Assembly: GCA_028023455.1 (NCBI GenBank) | Contig: JAQFVV010006653.1 | Span: 1 to 64,000 of the forward strand | Length of the DNA: 64,000 nucleotides | Reading direction: 5' to 3' | Source of the DNA: Epiperipatus broadwayi | Taxonomy: Eukaryota; Onychophora; Udeonychophora; Euonychophora; Peripatidae | In this document: positions 45,090 to 57,209 of the stretch, piece by piece | How positions within the stretch are numbered: the stretch's first letter is position 1 | How the letters are laid out: each line of letters begins with the position of its first letter | Notes under the pieces: generated by a model | What the model was told of the DNA's origin: nothing | Databases searched by the model: none | The model's input: only the letters and a program-made list of their open reading frames with translations | Translations under genes and position numbers: made by a program

Positions 45090-46084
45090 TATAGATAAAA
45101 TCCGTCTTTAAAAAGTCCAGTATAGAGTCTCTAATATCAATTTTAAAGAACTTTTTAGAGTTAATTGCTCAAATTCTAATATAGTTTTCTTTCTCTATTT
45201 GAAAATAATGAGATATCCATTTACACTTCATAATTTGGATTGCTAGTTGGATCAATTATGATTTGGCTATCTAAAAATCGAAACATGGTTAGAATTTCTA
45301 CTATTTAAAAAAGATGGTTGCATTAGAATGAAAAAAATATTTACTTCTATAAAATATTGTGTAATCTAGAAATCACATGATGTCATTTGGTTATAAAGAA
45401 AATGAGTATTAGAAGAGTTGATAAAAATGATTAATTTTATTCTTCATTTCTAGGAGAATGATAAGACAATATTAGTCTAGTAGACTATGAAGAGTAAATT
45501 ACAAAATGACTTAAAAAGATAAAGTTTAGACAATGGTGAAATGAAATCATAGAATGTAAATGCTAAAGTAAAGGCACAACTTATCATTAATGTATATGTG
45601 TCAGATATATGTATATAGGTGATGATTATATATAAACGATGATAATTCATTTCAATAATTGGTGTAGAATGGAAAATGTGGGTATATAAAAAAATTCATA
45701 AGTAATAATTACAGGTGAATAAACTGACATGCTGAAGTCATTTATGGCTGTCTTTAATTTAATAAAGATATGTGTAAAACATATAAAAATCATACACCAT
45801 GAAACTGCCTGTGTATCATATCAATATATTATACACATTAGTAAAGGAGAAATGGCATCTCGAAAATCTATAGGATAACAATAAAAAAGGGATATTGTAA
45901 TTAATAATTTTATAGGAACGTGGTCATCATGTGATTTATGATTAATTCTGATGCATTATTGGTAAAATATGGATATAGTATTCTCTGTGTAATTTCTATT
46001 TAATGGTAATTGATGCATAAAGATTGGAATAATGTCTTTTGTTAATTTGGTAAAAGACTATGGTGAAAAGATTTAGATATAACA
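45090..46084. other. No gene recognised
   Basis: AT-rich with many short repeats. TCATCATGTGATTTATGATT near 45920-45940 resembles the 3' ends of families A and B and could mark a further decayed element end. Confidence 0.35.
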
Positions 46085-46440
46085 TAAAATTCACATTGCT
46101 GACAAATACACAAAATTGGCAAACAAGAGCATTGAACATGCCATCATCAGATTTTCAATAATATAAATGGCTGAAGAGTTGGAGAGTGGAAAGGATTAAA
46201 ACTAACCATTAAAGTTTGAAGATTTGCTATCTTAATATAAAAGAAGCACTGATTATATATATATATGTGGGAGATGATGATCTGAACCAACTGATGGGTG
46301 TTGTTTTAGCATGAAATACGCATGTTGGAGATCATTTATCTTTTTCACATATATGTGGTCATGTATATCAGTTGTATAAGATGGAGTGGAGTTTGAAAGT
46401 CTGTATTCAAATTCCCTATAATAAGAATAGAAATAGCAAG
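46085..46440 (+). mobile_element. Ribozyme element D3
   Basis: Shares the D-family order (CCATCATCAGATTTTC, GCTGAAGAGTTGGA, TTTGCTATCTTAATATA, HHR region, TATAAGATGGAGTGGAG, GAAAGTCTGT) with elements at 33.7 and 60.8 kb. More diverged. The inverted 5' piece seen in D2 is not evident. Confidence 0.65.
46278..46333 (+). ncRNA. Decayed hammerhead, element D3
   Basis: CCAA, CTGATGG, GTGTT-GTTTT-AGCAT, GAAA, ATACGCAT, G, TTGG. Stem I (CCAA/TTGG, plus GATGATC/GATCAT outside) is kept, but the core ends in G instead of A, stem II has mismatches and the base before cleavage is G. Probably inactive. Confidence 0.6.
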
Positions 46441-47795
46441 TTTTAAGCAATTTTTTTTTAAAAAAAACTTAAATTATTTTTGAAATTAAAAAAAAAAATC
46501 ATTTTATGTAATGGAAAATAAATTAATAGGACTTGGGCTAGAAAATAAACAATTCATGATGCACACTGATGGTATGTTATATAATGGTGATACTTATACT
46601 TTTTGTAAAGATATACTTATATCAGAGGTTTTGTCATAGAAATGTCATAATTTATTTCTGGAAACTTAATCTGTTTTATATATTTGTATAATCACTAACC
46701 AATAAAAACGTACAGCCTGATTGGATAGTAAAGAGAGAAGAATCATTCATCATTAGTTTCTCCAGAGAAAATCATCAGTCCAGTCCATCCTTGAAAGAAA
46801 GTTATAGTCATTATATTTGTTCGTAATCTATATAGAAATATAATCTCTGTGTACTACACCTATCCTATGGAGTTCTGACTATAATTATGTGATTTTGGGG
46901 GTTAAAAGATATATTCAGCTGAGAAAGCCTTTCTAAAAGCCCATCAAATATTGCCATTAGTTTTGTCTAGTGTGTGAAACTAAACCATAAGTTTGATAAA
47001 CTGCTGAAGACTTGTTAAAGCATAAAATAATCTTAAAAAAACCAACATTGGTTGTTATGAAAAAATTATAATTTAGAAAGGAAAATTAGCTGAGAGATAT
47101 TGCTATGATCAAAGAGTACTAAAATAAAGTCAGCAAATATAACGCATGAACAGATTTATTGTTATATAGGTAAAAGTCATATCTGGTGTATAACAGCCTA
47201 AAGTAGAATTACTTTAAAAGCTATTTATAATATTTTGCTAAGATGTGTTCAATTATAGAATACTTTCTTAATTGATTTTTAAAATTATCATTAGTATGTA
47301 CTTTTTTTATTAGTTATCATATAAAAGTTGATTTATGAATATATTTATCTTCTAATTAATAATATATATTTGTGTGTGTATACATGAAACAATGTATGTT
47401 TGGAATAAGTTGTGTCATGTATTGTTAGTTGAGATAATAAAAAATTAATTAATTCTTTATTAGAGTTATAATTATAAATTTTATTAAACGCACATTATTA
47501 TATTAAGTTATATTTACTAAGGCTGTAACCTTAGAAATAAGCGTCTGAAAAATTTGAAGGTAAGGACCACTACAGGTCTTAGCCACAAGCTTACACTTGG
47601 AAGAAAAGAGGGGAACCCTTCTTTACTTCAACCTACTTTTATATATGAATAGATGAAGCTGAAGTGGTTAGATCTAAGAGTGTGAAGCTATTGTTAGAGT
47701 TATCTAACAATATGAATATATATTATATACACAATATATATTTATGAATATGTAATTAACTTTTCATAAATGTATAATGATAAATAATATTTTAA

Positions 47796-47975
47796 TATTT
47801 GTGAAATTTACCGGGTCTATTTTAAATAATAACTAAACTGCCCTCTAGTTGTCATGTTCAATAACTTTTTACAGTAAGAAAATGATTCATTTCTTAATAT
47901 AAAATGTTATTGCAAATGGCAGCTGGAGGGCAGTTAAATTATTATTTGAAATAGGCTTGGTAAATTTTACAAGTC
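47796..47975. repeat. Foldback of about 180 bp
   Basis: Arms about 47796-47862 and 47912-47975 are inverted (AAATAATAACTAAACTGCCCTC versus complement of GAGGGCAGTTAAATTATTATTT). Identity is moderate. Could be a small MITE or hairpin RNA precursor; neither is proven. Confidence 0.5.
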
Positions 47976-48434
47976 ATTACATATATTGTGCCTTCTGAAA
48001 TTGGAGATGTATTTTAGTATGTGGCAAGATGTCAGTCATAATTTTTTTTCTTTTTTTTTTTTTTTGCTTTTTGAATAATGGTTATGTCAAATTATGAAGT
48101 ATTAACAGTGTTGGTATGCCAACAATAATATATTATGAAATTATTTGTTATTAATTGTTTTTATAAGATTATAAATTGACTTTATTTTTAAAAAGAAAAA
48201 TAAATATGTGACTAATAAAGTATATAGTTTGGATGAAATTATTTTTTTTGTTATATATTTCATTTTTGTTACTGCATTCACAATAGTAAATAATAAATAG
48301 TACAAATAAATGTTTCATATTTTAAATATGTTTGTCCTTTTTATTTCTTTAATATTATACTAAGAAATATAAATATATTTCCAGTGTGATATATTGAAAA
48401 TATGATGTAGATTGTTTTGTTTTTGTTGAAATAA

Positions 48435-48475
48435 AAATGAGGTGAGCCATAAGCTTGAAACCAATTGGTCTGGAG
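48435..48475 (+). ncRNA. Hammerhead-like relic
   Basis: AATGA, GGT, GAGC-CATAA-GCTT, GAAA, CCAATTGGTC, TGGAGATAGG. Stem II and GAAA fit; stem III would be the perfect 10-base palindrome ACCAATTGGT and the triplet is GTC. The first core bases CTG are missing (AAA), so it cannot cleave. It resembles family C. Confidence 0.4.
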
Positions 48476-48983
48476 ATAGGAGTGTTCCGGATAGAGATTT
48501 TAATTATTTTCTCTTACTGCCCTTATTAATAAGAGGTGGTTTGAGCTATTGGTACATTCTTTAAATTGCAAATTTGTATTTGTATATTAAATACATAACA
48601 CAATAACTCTCTGAATATTGACTCATTGTAAATCGAAAGATTTTGTGAATGTTAATGTTTAATAGAAATAGTGGACTTAATCAATGAAGAATTTATTAGC
48701 TTCATGCTCCCAAATCAAAATGCTTTAGATTTGCCTATATAATTAAGAAAAATAGGTTAGAGATAAGAGGGTTCCTCTTATCTTTATAAAGTCAAATCTC
48801 ACGTTATGATTTGTAGAGGTCTCTCTTGCTAAAATTAAGCACTCAAGGTGCATGTACTAAGGTTTTAACCTTATATAAGTATCTGTCAAATAATGTAAAT
48901 TATTGTACATGTATAAAATGTGACAACCAGAGTAGAAAAAATTCAAAAAATATTAACCACTAATACTATTTTGCCAAGTGCTT

Positions 48984-49340
48984 TCAGTACTGTATACCAG
49001 AATTATGGTGACATATTGATACTGAATGGTTAATATACCAGTACATGTTTAGTGGAGCACTAGTGTTATGCTGATTGACAACATTATTAGATTTAGCAAT
49101 AAGCCAAGCCTCTTTCAACTTCCTTTTTCTATTGTTTAATTCTTTACACACAATATCTTGAGGATAAAATTCATGCCCATAAATACTAGCATGATTTGAA
49201 ACAACATAATTAACATATGAATCAATTTTAGATTTTTTATATTGATAAACATGCTGTTGCAATCATGTTAATACATTATTCTTCATTTCACTGTAAACAA
49301 ATAGTGTTACAACCCATTTATCTGCAGGCAATTGAATAAA
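48984..49340 (-). pseudogene. PLE GIY-YIG C-terminal fragment
   Basis: A 92-codon minus-strand frame reads VVSNHASIYGHEFYPQDIV, KELNNRKRKLKEA and EAWLIAKSNNVVNQH. This fits the end of the PLE GIY-YIG domain (H, GH, then a KE-NRKR-EA helix and an I-N motif). The nuclease start would lie to the right of 49262, where the frame is broken. Decayed remnant. Confidence 0.55.
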
Positions 49341-49564
49341 CCACTTCATACCTATTCATTTCTTATAAGTTTACAATGTTCATAATATCTAAATAGATGT
49401 ATGGCACAATAAGTAAATATCCCATAAAAATCTGTTTTTTTACATACTGGAATGAATGGATATTATAGATTTAAGATTAAATAATAGGTTCATTGATATC
49501 ACATCTTTATTAAGTATTTAATTTTATTATAACTATCTTAATTAGCAAGAATAAAATCAATATA

Positions 49565-50564
49565 AGAATATAGGGTAAAACTGACTGTCAGCGGCCCCAA
49601 CATTTTGCCCTCTATTTTTAAAAAACTGAACTATATTTTTTTCGTACTAAGTGTATCTAACTATAAATAAACTATATTTAACTATAAATGTTTTTACATA
49701 AAGGTTAATAATAAAATAAATAAACTTATATTTTTATGCATAGTTTTGAGCTATGCATACGAAGAAATTCACAAAAGTGGTGTCATGTTCGTGCATATCC
49801 CTAAATGCAAATTCCTGCAGATAGGATGGATAAAAGAAGTACGATAAAGTGCATTGGCAAATTATTCACCCAACAAAATGTTATATCAACAATGGTGTTC
49901 AAAGACAGATGGCTTCAGGAAAAAAATGACCCACTTCTTATTCCGGAGTTTGAAATTGTTCAAGCAGGCGATGTGTATTCCAGCTTTCTGCCAGAACAGC
50001 CGCAACATTTAAAATTTCATTTTGGGGAACCAAAGAAGTGATAGAAATTATGTCTGCAAAAATTACACATGGCAAAAGTAGTTCATAATTTTGACAGCAG
50101 GGACTTCTTTTGTGACATTTGTTAAGTTTTGACACATAACCTAGCGCAAAATTGCTCATAAAAATTAAGTTTTTTTCAATTTTATTTATTAACCTTCATG
50201 TAAAAAATACATTTACAGTTAGATATACTTTACAATTACATAGTAAACATAACGTAGTTCGAACCACAGATAGTGGAGATTGATGAATTGTATTTCTTTC
50301 ATCCACCCTACCTGCAGGAATTTGCATTTAGGGGTATGCACGGACATGATACCATTTTCGTGAATTTCCTCATGTGCATAGCTCAAAACTACGCATAAAA
50401 ATGTAAGTTAATTTTTTTTTATTATTAACCTTTATGTATAAACATTTATAATTTGATATAGTTTATTTATAGTTAGATACACTTAGTACGAAAAAAATGT
50501 TCAGTTTTTTAAAAATAGAGGGCGAAATGTTGGGGCCTCTAACAGTCAGTTTTACCAGAATATA
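49565..50564. mobile_element. Merlin-like TIR element with long inverted repeats
   Basis: An exact 8-bp duplication, AGAATATA (49565-49572 and 50557-50564), encloses about 984 bp. The ends are inverted, GGTAAAACTGACTG on the left (preceded by one extra G) and its complement on the right, with similarity continuing about 266 bp (left arm to about 49842, right arm from about 50291). No transposase. Terminal GG and the 8-bp duplication suggest Merlin or a similar superfamily, so the class is provisional. Confidence 0.75.
49805..50041 (+). CDS. Short unrecognised frame inside the TIR element
   Basis: A frame of up to 78 codons spans the end of the left repeat arm and the unique centre: KRSTIKCIGKLFTQQNV, MVFKDRWLQEKNDPLL, VYSSFLPEQPQHLKF. 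It resembles no transposase I know. It may be captured host sequence or chance; coding status is doubtful. Confidence 0.2.
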   Translation: MQIPADRMDKRSTIKCIGKLFTQQNVISTMVFKDRWLQEKNDPLLIPEFEIVQAGDVYSSFLPEQPQHLKFHFGEPKK

Positions 50565-51599
50565 ACATGTCTGAGTTAGTATAATTTATTATTTATCATT
50601 TTATTAAGTATTTTATTTTGTTGCAAATAGTGTGATTGGTAATGGTAAATGAATTTAAAAATATAGCATGGATAAGTTAGTATAATTTATCATTTTATTG
50701 AACTAAGATTTAAAATTAATTATTGGGTCATATATCTATTTAGATATTATGAAGATTGGAAACTTATAAGACATACTAAACCGGTTATCTTAACCATTCA
50801 TGAGTTATTTTATTTAGATATGAACATCTTTAAATTTTAGTGTAAGTTTATATTATTATAAGCAATGTTTGATTAGTTAGGTATATTAGAATTTGGTTGT
50901 TGAATGATATTATTTTCATCTGATTATAAGTGAAATATAAAGCATATATTGTTGTTTTGAGACGATATTTGATTTAATTGCTTTATTTTAATCTACTTTA
51001 AGTAAGATTTATATTTGGAGTATCTGAAATTATAATTTTGTTTTTTTTTTCTATTTATTCTAAATGCTGTTTGAATCCATGATGCTACAATAAATATTGT
51101 CAATACTATTTTGTTTAAGTATAATTGAAGCCAGATGTGTGATTAAATAAAGAATTATATTAAATACTAACTAATTCATTACTGATTAGTATTCATTTAA
51201 TTTAGTATATTATATATTTTTTTGTTATAAACAATATTATTATTTGCAGGTATTATAAAATTAGTATTATTTTTATTTGAATTACATTTTATTCAGTTAT
51301 AAATGATGTCTAACTTCAGGGATCATTTTCAGTCTCTTATGTAGGGTGACCAATGACTGAGCTATGTTTCATTCCGGTTATATTAGTTATTTCATTGCAT
51401 CTTTTTGATATGTTACAAATGCTATTTAAATGACTGGGGCTATAACAGAGGTTAGCATACACACATATTTATTCTATTATAAATGATGCGATAATTGGCA
51501 GGGCATTATTAAACAAGATCACTCTATTATGGTTTTATCATATCTGATTTGTCACAAATGACTCCCAAATCAATGATGCATTAAAAGAAGAGTATATTA

Positions 51600-51930
51600 T
51601 TATTTTTGGATAGCTGGGTTTGAAAACATGTAGATGTCTGAAAATTTCAGATTTTCCACTCAATAGATAACTTTTAGTTAAGTGCTTGGCTTTGGGTTGG
51701 TATTTTTAGATCTAGTGTCTGAACCTACCCTCTGAGGAGTGCCAAAGCACAAAACCATGGTCAGGGGTTTGGGGAGGGTTCCTGACAGAGATATTTTAAG
51801 TGCTGGCTCTGGCTAAGCATTTATCATAAAGCTTGTAGAGGAATTGGCAATCCTCATTGTTTATAACTTACAAGCTTAAGAGATAGGGTCATGTGATCTA
51901 TGACTCTTTATTTTGACTATTTATAGTAAT
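51600..51930 (+). mobile_element. Ribozyme element related to family B
   Basis: Segments match family B: GATAGCTGGGTTTGAAAACA and TGTCTGAAAATTTCAGAT recur (diverged, opposite strand) at about 57360-57410, and the end GGTCATGTGATCTATGACT matches the B end GTCATGTGATATATGACTTG. An HHR relic lies at 51728-51766. No coding capacity; borders are approximate. Confidence 0.55.
51728..51766 (+). ncRNA. Hammerhead relic with one core change
   Basis: CCCT, CTGAGGA, GTGC-CAAA-GCAC, AAAA, CCATGGTC, AGGGG. The variable core base is G (allowed), stem II is perfect, stem III is the palindrome ACCATGGT and the triplet is GTC. The conserved GAAA has become AAAA, which should abolish or strongly reduce cleavage. 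Confidence 0.65.
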
Positions 51931-54132
51931 AAGAGTTATTTCTTCATCATTTTTTTTATGCCAGTAATAGAATGTTGTCTAAAACCTGTAGGGAAAATTT
52001 TCATTTAATATATATCTTGGAAGTACTTTACTGTTTGAAAGTTCATAAGAAGTTTGAAAACTAGAAATACGGCATCAGATTCAATCCCTACATTCCAGAA
52101 TCTGACACTTTGACATTGTGCTAAAACTCACAAGGAAAATATATTTGAACTAGAAATGGACTCTCCCTATGTAAAAACCAGTGGTTTTTGTAATCATTTT
52201 TTCTTTTTAATTGGGTTGCTTAGCAAATTATTTTAAAATTTAATGTAAATTAAACAAAGGATTTTAATCTTATATAAATAAGTGTGAGACATGTATTCAG
52301 CCTGAAAGGCTGTCATTATCTGTTTATATTTGATATGTGAATTTGATAGCATTACAGATAATTATATTGTACCAGAAATTCCACACCTCTTATCATTTAG
52401 AGCACCACTAGGCCACTGTTGACCTAGAAAATTTGATTTATGGTAATCAGAATTTGTGATGATTAATGGTCCCATCAGCTAGACACAGGGAGAGAAAGAG
52501 ATCTTAAATATTATCTAGACAATTAACAGTACATTGCTCAGAAACAAATGTCAGCCAAAAAATAATAATTAATAATAATTCTTAGATTTATTAAATTCAA
52601 AACAAATGTTAGTATTAAATAAAAAAGGTTTCAACCAAATCCCTTATCCTGATTGGTCTGAGAGTGCAAGTAAATATTATGGCATCTCAAAAGCCTTGTC
52701 AGACAATTCTTGGTTTTCTCACCTAAACTTATTGGGAATTGCCATGATCTTCGTGCCAATGGTTTATCTACAGAAATCACTTTCTCCTTTCTTATTTTTC
52801 TTCTCTTTAGGAAACTATTCCCATTTGCTACATGCCACATGAATATCCATTACATATCCCTTGTTGGAGATTGTCAATACAGGCTGCTTGAATGGAAGTC
52901 AATGAACAGTGTGGGGCGATCATTCCTTAACCCAGGAAAAGACCTCAGGACCAAAACAAGGACATCATATGCTCCTTAAGCACTCATAAGGGCCCACATT
53001 TATTATATGGCTCTTAAGGTTACCTCCATAAAAGTAAGTAGAAAAGATTATGATTTATGTAATATTAAATATAATAATAAAAAAAATCGCACACTCTATA
53101 TGGCATAAAAGAAAGCAGAATTATACCATAATTGATAAACTGCCGGCCAAAAGAGCCATGGTCTGCAGGAAATGCAACACATATTAAACTAAATTGATTT
53201 CAAACAAAATGGGACAAGTGAAATAAAAGGAAAACTACTGTTATCTACCAAAGTCTTTAAAAACAACAAATAATAATTTAAAAAAAAATGAATACAAGAT
53301 TCCAACTTTCAATACACTCTCTGACAAACTGATAAAAATAAAATCTTGAACAACTAAAATAATTAAACTTATATGAATAATTCTATCATAAGTTTGTTTG
53401 ACTTTTTTCCTGTTTGTGTTAAATAGCAAGGTTATAGACTTAAGCCCTGATTAAGATAATAATAATATTTGGTTACCTTCAATGTTTAAATTTTCCATTG
53501 TGATTCATCCCAATGTTGTATGCATAGTTAAGTTCCAGCAAGTGTACATTTCTCTTGTTGTCCTTTCCTCCCCCCCCCTTTATGATAACTATGAAGTTGA
53601 TCGCAGAATATGAAGGCAAATTTGTGGATCAGTCTCGAATACTTTTAAATTAGGGCATGTTAATAATGATGAAATGACTTTAGAGCTCTGAGATTTGTTT
53701 TAGATGGGTTTTTATCATGGCATACCTTTGATATTTTTCTGCAAGACTGGTGGTTTCTGCATTCTGAATTGTTGATCGCTTGTTCCCAAGTAATAAGCAT
53801 ATGTACCTTTTTTTAGGAAATTAGTTTGAAGGTCGAAAAGTCTATGATAATAATTAGACAATCTTTTTTTTTTCTTCTTTTTCTTTAAAAAAAAGGGTTT
53901 TTTTTCTAGAAATTGTCTTCTGTTTCAAAAAAAAAACAAAAAACAACTGAATGCCAAAAGCTTCACTGAGAGAAACTAAAACGGAATGCTTTAACAAAAA
54001 AAGAAAACTTTTATTCTATTATCTATCTCCAGCCAGATCTTAATTTTAAAAAAATCTAACCAGGGATCTTACCTTCTTTTTTTCAAACATTAATTAAATC
54101 ATAATTAATTAGAAAAACCCCTCCCTTCCAAG
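51931..54132. other. No gene recognised
   Basis: Mixed AT-rich sequence. A moderately GC-richer part around 52600-52980 has short frames on both strands that look incidental. Poly-A and poly-T runs are common after 53860. Confidence 0.35.
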
Positions 54133-54506
54133 ATTTAGATCAGGGGTCCTCAACCTTTTTGCACTTAAGAGCACATTCTATAATACCGGCCAGGTGGCGG
54201 GCACCATTTATTTCTTCAATGTAAGCTTATAGTTGGATATTGTTAATAATACACATAATGTACAAAAATATTTATTTTAAAAATAATATTTTAACATATA
54301 AACTCTTTTACACTGTAAAAGTATAGTATGCCCTACAATTTGATTACAATATAATACAATAATTTATAAGAAATTTTAAAAATTAAATTTATTTGTATCA
54401 GATAAATAATTTTTTATTGTGTTTGATATAGTGGTGGGCTCACATAAAATGGTCTGCGGGTGCCATGGTGCCTGTGAGCATAGCGTTGGAGACCGCTGCT
54501 TTAGAT
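54133..54506. mobile_element. hAT-type MITE
   Basis: 358 bp with hAT-like ends, CAGGGGTCCTCAACC on the left and, reading inward from the right, CAGCGGTCTCCAACGC. Flanked by ATTTAGAT (54133-54140) and CTTTAGAT (54499-54506), an 8-bp duplication with one difference. No coding capacity. Confidence 0.75.
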
Positions 54507-54742
54507 GGAAGAATTCGGTTTTTTAATCACAATAGAAAAAAATATATATCTTAATCAAAATCTTTTCAAAGCAATCTCTATGATTTCAAAATGGCATGCA
54601 CCTTAAAAAAAAAAATCCAAAATTTTAAATAACAAAAATTTTTTTCTCAAATCCCTATAATTATATTTTTTTTCTCTATTTTAAAATAGTTGACTTTTGA
54701 AATGGAGAAGACCTCTGGTTCAATATATAATAAGTTTATTTA

Positions 54743-54784
54743 CTGGAGTGCCCTCTGAATAAAAAAATTCAGAGGGCACTCCAG
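54743..54784. repeat. Perfect 18-bp hairpin
   Basis: CTGGAGTGCCCTCTGAAT, six A, then the exact complement. Strong, GC-richer than its surroundings. Could be a structured RNA or a tiny foldback; it is not part of a recognised gene, so calling it a terminator is unjustified. Confidence 0.7.
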
Positions 54785-56249
54785 AAAGCATTACAGACCA
54801 ACAGACATATATTCAGATAACAGACAAAGTAATGATTTTATACATATGTATAGATAGCTTTATTGCTCATAAAAAGTTTGTCCAATAGAATCAATTCTAA
54901 AACTCCACACCCCAAAGTTTGACACTTTACCATCACACTAAGCTGCACAAGCCAATTAACTTTTCATGATTACATATTATTGAATTTTTATTGTTATTAA
55001 TAAATTTTGTTATTAACTAAAGTTCTTTTGATGAAGATAATTCTATATACTGTACTTATTCATGCATCCTAACTCTTGTCATACAATTACATTTTAATTT
55101 CATAAAGCTTTGCTAATAAAACTTGTGATTTGAAAGTGATGTATTTAGACTAAAAGATGACAGTATTAAGTCATTGGGAAATCCGTTTTCTTCAGGAAAT
55201 AAACTAGTTTGTCCTGAAATAATATAAGCTGATATCATTGTCTAAACCTCAGTAAACCAATTGAAAAGGGTTGTCTATTTTTGGATGATGATTACCATAC
55301 CATAAAGTGACCAGAACTATTGGATCTTTATCAGCAATTGTGTTAAAGTATTAGATTCACAGGGTTAAAAAAAACGATGGTTTTATTATTTGCATTATAA
55401 TATTATTGCAGTAATAATATTTTAAGAAAACTGAGTTTTTTATTGTAATACATGAATTGGAAAAAAATACATAACTTAATATAAACTAAATTATAGGCTA
55501 AATTAATAACCTTGCATGAATATTTGTTATTGAATTATTCCATAACATCACAAATGGTTTGTTTATACAGAAAAATTACAATGAAAGATTTAAAAGCATC
55601 TACATTTAAATTAAGGATATGTTATATTTATCTCATCAATAAGAGTTAGAAATATAAAAAAATCAATATAATATGAGTACATTTTAAAAACACAAAACAT
55701 ATCGTGTATTAGTACCTTTTACAGTTAAAACATTTGCATTAAAGAATAGATCATATTTTAAATACATAATCAGGAAATTTGATGTCATTTCTATAAGAAT
55801 TTCAATAGCTGTTAAACACTTAAAATTTAAATTTTGTGTTTTAGCTTATTATCATATTGAGGCATCATATTATTCTAAGGAGTATATTGTGGATATGGAT
55901 AAGTATTGGGTTCACTATAAAAAATAAATATTTCTGACAATGATTACATTATTCATGGCTTGATTAAAGGAAAATGTATAAGTTCCTCAGTAAAATAATA
56001 AAATGAAGATGAAACTACATGGTCATTATAATTATTTAAAGGTAGTTCATTTACTTACAAAATGGTATGATCAATGTGTTGAATCTGCATAAAGGATAAA
56101 ATCAGTTTGTTGATCATGTTTGTTTATATATAATGTTTTGATGCAATAAAGTAACATGTAGAACTGGATAAAAAAGACAATATCCTATTATATTAATGAA
56201 CAGTACTTAATAATATGATTTTAAACAGATGAAAGGAGCTTTGATTGTC

Positions 56250-57195
56250 ATTGGAATAAATATCAATTTTTTGATTTGAATAAAGATATCTAGTTCAGTG
56301 AAGTTAAAATAGAATTACATAGTCTTGAAAATAAAAATTCTGATGTTCATTCTGAGGGAGTAACTTGGAAGAAATTTCTCAAAAGTATTGGAAGTTTTTA
56401 AGAATATATAAAACCAGGAAGTTGTGCTATCTATTTTAGATTCACTTGCATTCCTCTAATCTATAAAAATAAAAGGGATAGAAAAAGCTTCAGAAATTAT
56501 TGTTGAAATATTATTGTTATTCCACTTTTATTGTTAAAAGGAGGTTGCCTTGACAACAGTTTGAAATTGTTGATTGTTATTGATATTGAGATTGTCTACA
56601 TATTGACTGTTTTTTAATGATTACAATAGTAAAAATATTTTCAAAAAATTTATTTAATAAATTCATACCAGTCATATATAAGTAACAATTAGTCTATAAA
56701 TGTCATTTTCATTGTTAAACAAATCCAAAAAAAGTATCATTAGCAAAAACATTGTATAAACATTGCTTTTAGCAAGTTGGTCAACATATATGATTCAGTT
56801 AATTGAAAAGATTATTATTTATAAACAATTAATTGCAAACAGAGTAAATATCATATAAAAACATTTCTTCCATTCCTTTTAAAAAAAAATTACATTTATT
56901 TTATTCTTATTACAACTTGTATATGAAAGTTTGGAGGAAGCATTATTAACGGATGAGGAAATTTGAACTTGGTGTTAAACAGGAATGCATTCTAAGTCCA
57001 TCTTTGTTCCATTTTTATGATAATAAACTTTAAATTGTTTATAAAGCTTATTGGAATTGACATCAAAATGAGTTGTAAGCTTGAAGGAATAGTTTTTAAT
57101 TAGAATTGTTTGAGTTTTTAATTTTAACTAAAAACAGTATGTTGATGATTGTTTTATTTTGACTAATTCTATGAATTATATAGAAAATATTTTTA
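56250..57195 (+). pseudogene. LINE reverse transcriptase remnant
   Basis: Separated blocks in order on the plus strand: IPLIYKNKRDRKSFRNY near 56445-56505 (the N-terminal RT motif, IP-IYK-KGDR-NYR in relatives), then GVKQECILSPSLF near 56970-57012 (usually GV-QGC-LSP-LF), then YVDDCFILTNSMNYIENIF near 57139-57195 (catalytic YVDD). About 350 bases between the first two blocks include the small dispersed repeat with GGTTGCCTTGACAACAG. Many stops. A non-LTR element, probably jockey/CR1-like. Confidence 0.6.
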
Positions 57196-57209
57196 TATAA
57201 TGAATTCAA

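Noticed and set aside
46741-46800. Possible hammerhead on the minus strand (CTGATGA...GAAACTAATG)
   Set aside because: Stem I and stem II do not pair and there is no relation to the other families.
52606-52979. Overlapping frames on both strands near 52.6-53.0 kb
   Set aside because: Short, no recognisable motifs, and competing frames on both strands without codon bias I could support.
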